Source of the DNA: Pseudorhodobacter sp.
GTDB taxonomy: Bacteria; Pseudomonadota; Alphaproteobacteria; Rhodobacterales; Rhodobacteraceae
Direction: 5' to 3'
Assembly: GCA_024641255.1 (NCBI GenBank)
Contig: JAHEDL010000016.1
Location: 1-6,339, forward strand
DNA: 6,339 nucleotides
Under the pieces are notes generated by a model, which saw only the letters and a list, made by a program, of their open reading frames with translations, ran no database searches and was not told where the DNA came from. Below are positions 5,286 through 6,339 of the stretch, piece after piece. Within the stretch, counting starts at the first letter, position 1, and every line of letters starts with the position of its first letter. The translations under genes and the position numbers were made by a program.

Positions 5286-6339
5286 GTGCAAATCTGTTGT
5301 TCCGCCCTTCTGCAGATTGTGCCGCGCAGCCTGTCACTGGGGTCTGTGTTGGCGGTTTCGCTGGCTTTCGCCGCGCCTGCCTTTGCAGATTCGACAGCGT
5401 TCACTCGGTCTTTGGCAGAGGCGGTCGCGCAGGATGAACCTGTCGCGGTGTTCTATCGTGCGTCGGGCTATCATACGCTGTGGACTGGGCCGCAAGACGT
5501 GGCGCGCCGTCACGCCTTGATCGAGGCTTTGACCAAAGCCCCTTTGCAAGGTTTGCCCGCTGCCCGCTATGATGTGCGTGCTTTGGTATCCGCCGCGCGG
5601 TCTGCCGTCACCGAAGGCGACCGTGGCCGGTTAGAGGCCGCGATGACAAAGGCCTTCTTGTCTTATGCCACCGACGTTTCCTCTGGCGCGCTACAGCCCG
5701 CCAAGGTTGATGGCGGCATTCTGCGCGAGATTGATCGGCCGAAGCCGGCTGACCTGTTGGCGCAACTGGTGGCCAGCCCGTCGCCAGCGGCTTATCTGCG
5801 CGGGCTTGCACCGCATGCGCCGGAATATGCCCGCCTTGTGAAGGAAAAGCTGCGGCTGGAAACCGAACCGGCGTCGCTTGTTGCGATTTCCGCCGAAAAG
5901 CTAAGCCCCAATGACAGCGGCGATCAGGTGATTGCCCTGCGGGATCGCTTGGTTGAACTTGGCTATTTGGGCCGCACTGCCACCGCTGTTTATGATCACA
6001 AGCTGCAACGCGCGGTGCAGCGGTTCCAGTTGGATCAGGGCCTTGCAGCCGATGGCGTTGCTGGCCAGTCGACGATTCACGCGTTGAATACGCAACCGCA
6101 AGATCGGCTGAAATCGGTGATTGTCGCGTTAGAGCGTTTGCGCTGGATGGGGAACACCGATCTTGGCGCGCGCCATATCTGGGTCAATCAGCCCAGCTTC
6201 GTTGCTCAGATCGTTGACAATGGCCGTGTCACCTTCCAGACCCGCGTGGTGATCGGCAAAAACGACCCCGACACCCGCAGCCCCGAATTTTCCGATCAGA
6301 TGGAATATATGGTGGTCAACCCCAGCTGGGGCGTGCCAC
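5286..6339 (+). CDS. LdtD/YcbB-like L,D-transpeptidase, C-terminus cut by window edge
   Basis: Exported peptidoglycan enzyme predicted to form 3-3 (mDAP-mDAP) cross-links in the periplasm; 351 residues are visible from the GTG at 5286. A signal peptide covers about 1-34, with hydrophobic core SLGSVLAVSLAFAAPAFA and cleavage after AFA34. Residues about 45-200 match the scaffold domain of YcbB-type enzymes (FYRASGYHTLWTG; LPAARYD; SYATDVSSGAL). A PG_binding_1 domain follows at about 207-268 (VIALRDRLVELGYL; AVQRFQLDQGLAADGVAGQSTIHALN). The YkuD catalytic domain begins near 296 (RHIWVNQPSF) and includes RVVIGKNDPDTRSPEFSDQM and EYMVVNPSWGVP, close to the RVIVGKPYRQTPVFSD and NPYWNVP signatures of LdtD. 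The catalytic HGxx..SxGC(I/V)R Cys motif lies past the edge, so activity cannot be confirmed here. The start is uncertain: the frame is open from an ATG at 5199. It diverges from the MepK-like gene. Confidence 0.92.
   Translation, partial: MQICCSALLQIVPRSLSLGSVLAVSLAFAAPAFADSTAFTRSLAEAVAQDEPVAVFYRASGYHTLWTGPQDVARRHALIEALTKAPLQGLPAARYDVRALVSAARSAVTEGDRGRLEAAMTKAFLSYATDVSSGALQPAKVDGGILREIDRPKPADLLAQLVASPSPAAYLRGLAPHAPEYARLVKEKLRLETEPASLVAISAEKLSPNDSGDQVIALRDRLVELGYLGRTATAVYDHKLQRAVQRFQLDQGLAADGVAGQSTIHALNTQPQDRLKSVIVALERLRWMGNTDLGARHIWVNQPSFVAQIVDNGRVTFQTRVVIGKNDPDTRSPEFSDQMEYMVVNPSWGVP

Noticed and set aside
5087..5437. Open frame crossing the intergenic region into the LdtD-like gene
   Set aside because: It overlaps the signal-peptide and N-terminal coding region of the LdtD-like gene in another frame, starts at a TTG without a ribosome binding site, and resembles nothing known.

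Overview
The window reads as ordinary chromosomal DNA of an alphaproteobacterium, most likely a Rhodobacterales (roseobacter-type) organism. This rests on moderately high GC, the codon style, and the gene set: a stand-alone pterin-binding corrinoid methyltransferase next to a small 'virulence factor'-family protein and a diverged MTHFR, a short Ppx/GppA gene coupled to rlmE, and a DUF882/LdtD pair. The taxonomic call is an inference from protein style, not a database match. No mobile elements, tRNA, rRNA or CRISPR were seen.

Layout. (1) 1-2085, minus strand: a tightly packed three-gene one-carbon operon, read from right to left. It holds a 100-aa 'virulence factor'-family protein (1783-2085), a methylenetetrahydrofolate reductase-family protein (848-1762), and a methyltetrahydrofolate:corrinoid methyltransferase (1-832) that runs off the left edge. 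Gaps are 15-20 bp and each gene has a Shine-Dalgarno sequence. (2) 2086-2358: a divergent intergenic region. The operon's leader on the minus strand can fold into a nested three-way-junction RNA whose closing helix abuts the first gene's ribosome binding site. This is the most interesting item here. (3) 2359-4250, plus strand: ppx/gppA and rlmE, overlapping by ATGA. (4) 4250-4360: a convergent intergenic region with a strong bidirectional terminator. (5) 4360-4929, minus strand: a Tat-exported DUF882 (YcbK/MepK-like, M15-type) murein hydrolase. (6) 4930-5285: a divergent intergenic region with small palindromes. (7) 5286-6339, plus strand: an exported LdtD/YcbB-like L,D-transpeptidase, cut by the right edge before its catalytic Cys motif.

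How the genes work together. The left operon would make methyl-THF and pass its methyl group to a corrinoid protein. This fits either a split B12-dependent methionine synthase, as described in the roseobacter Phaeobacter inhibens, or corrinoid-dependent methylamine/betaine-type demethylation. The partner corrinoid and homocysteine/substrate subunits are not in the window. The ppx-rlmE pair joins polyphosphate/(p)ppGpp metabolism to 23S rRNA 2'-O-methylation. The DUF882-LdtD pair places a likely hydrolase of 3-3 peptidoglycan cross-links back to back with the enzyme that would make them.
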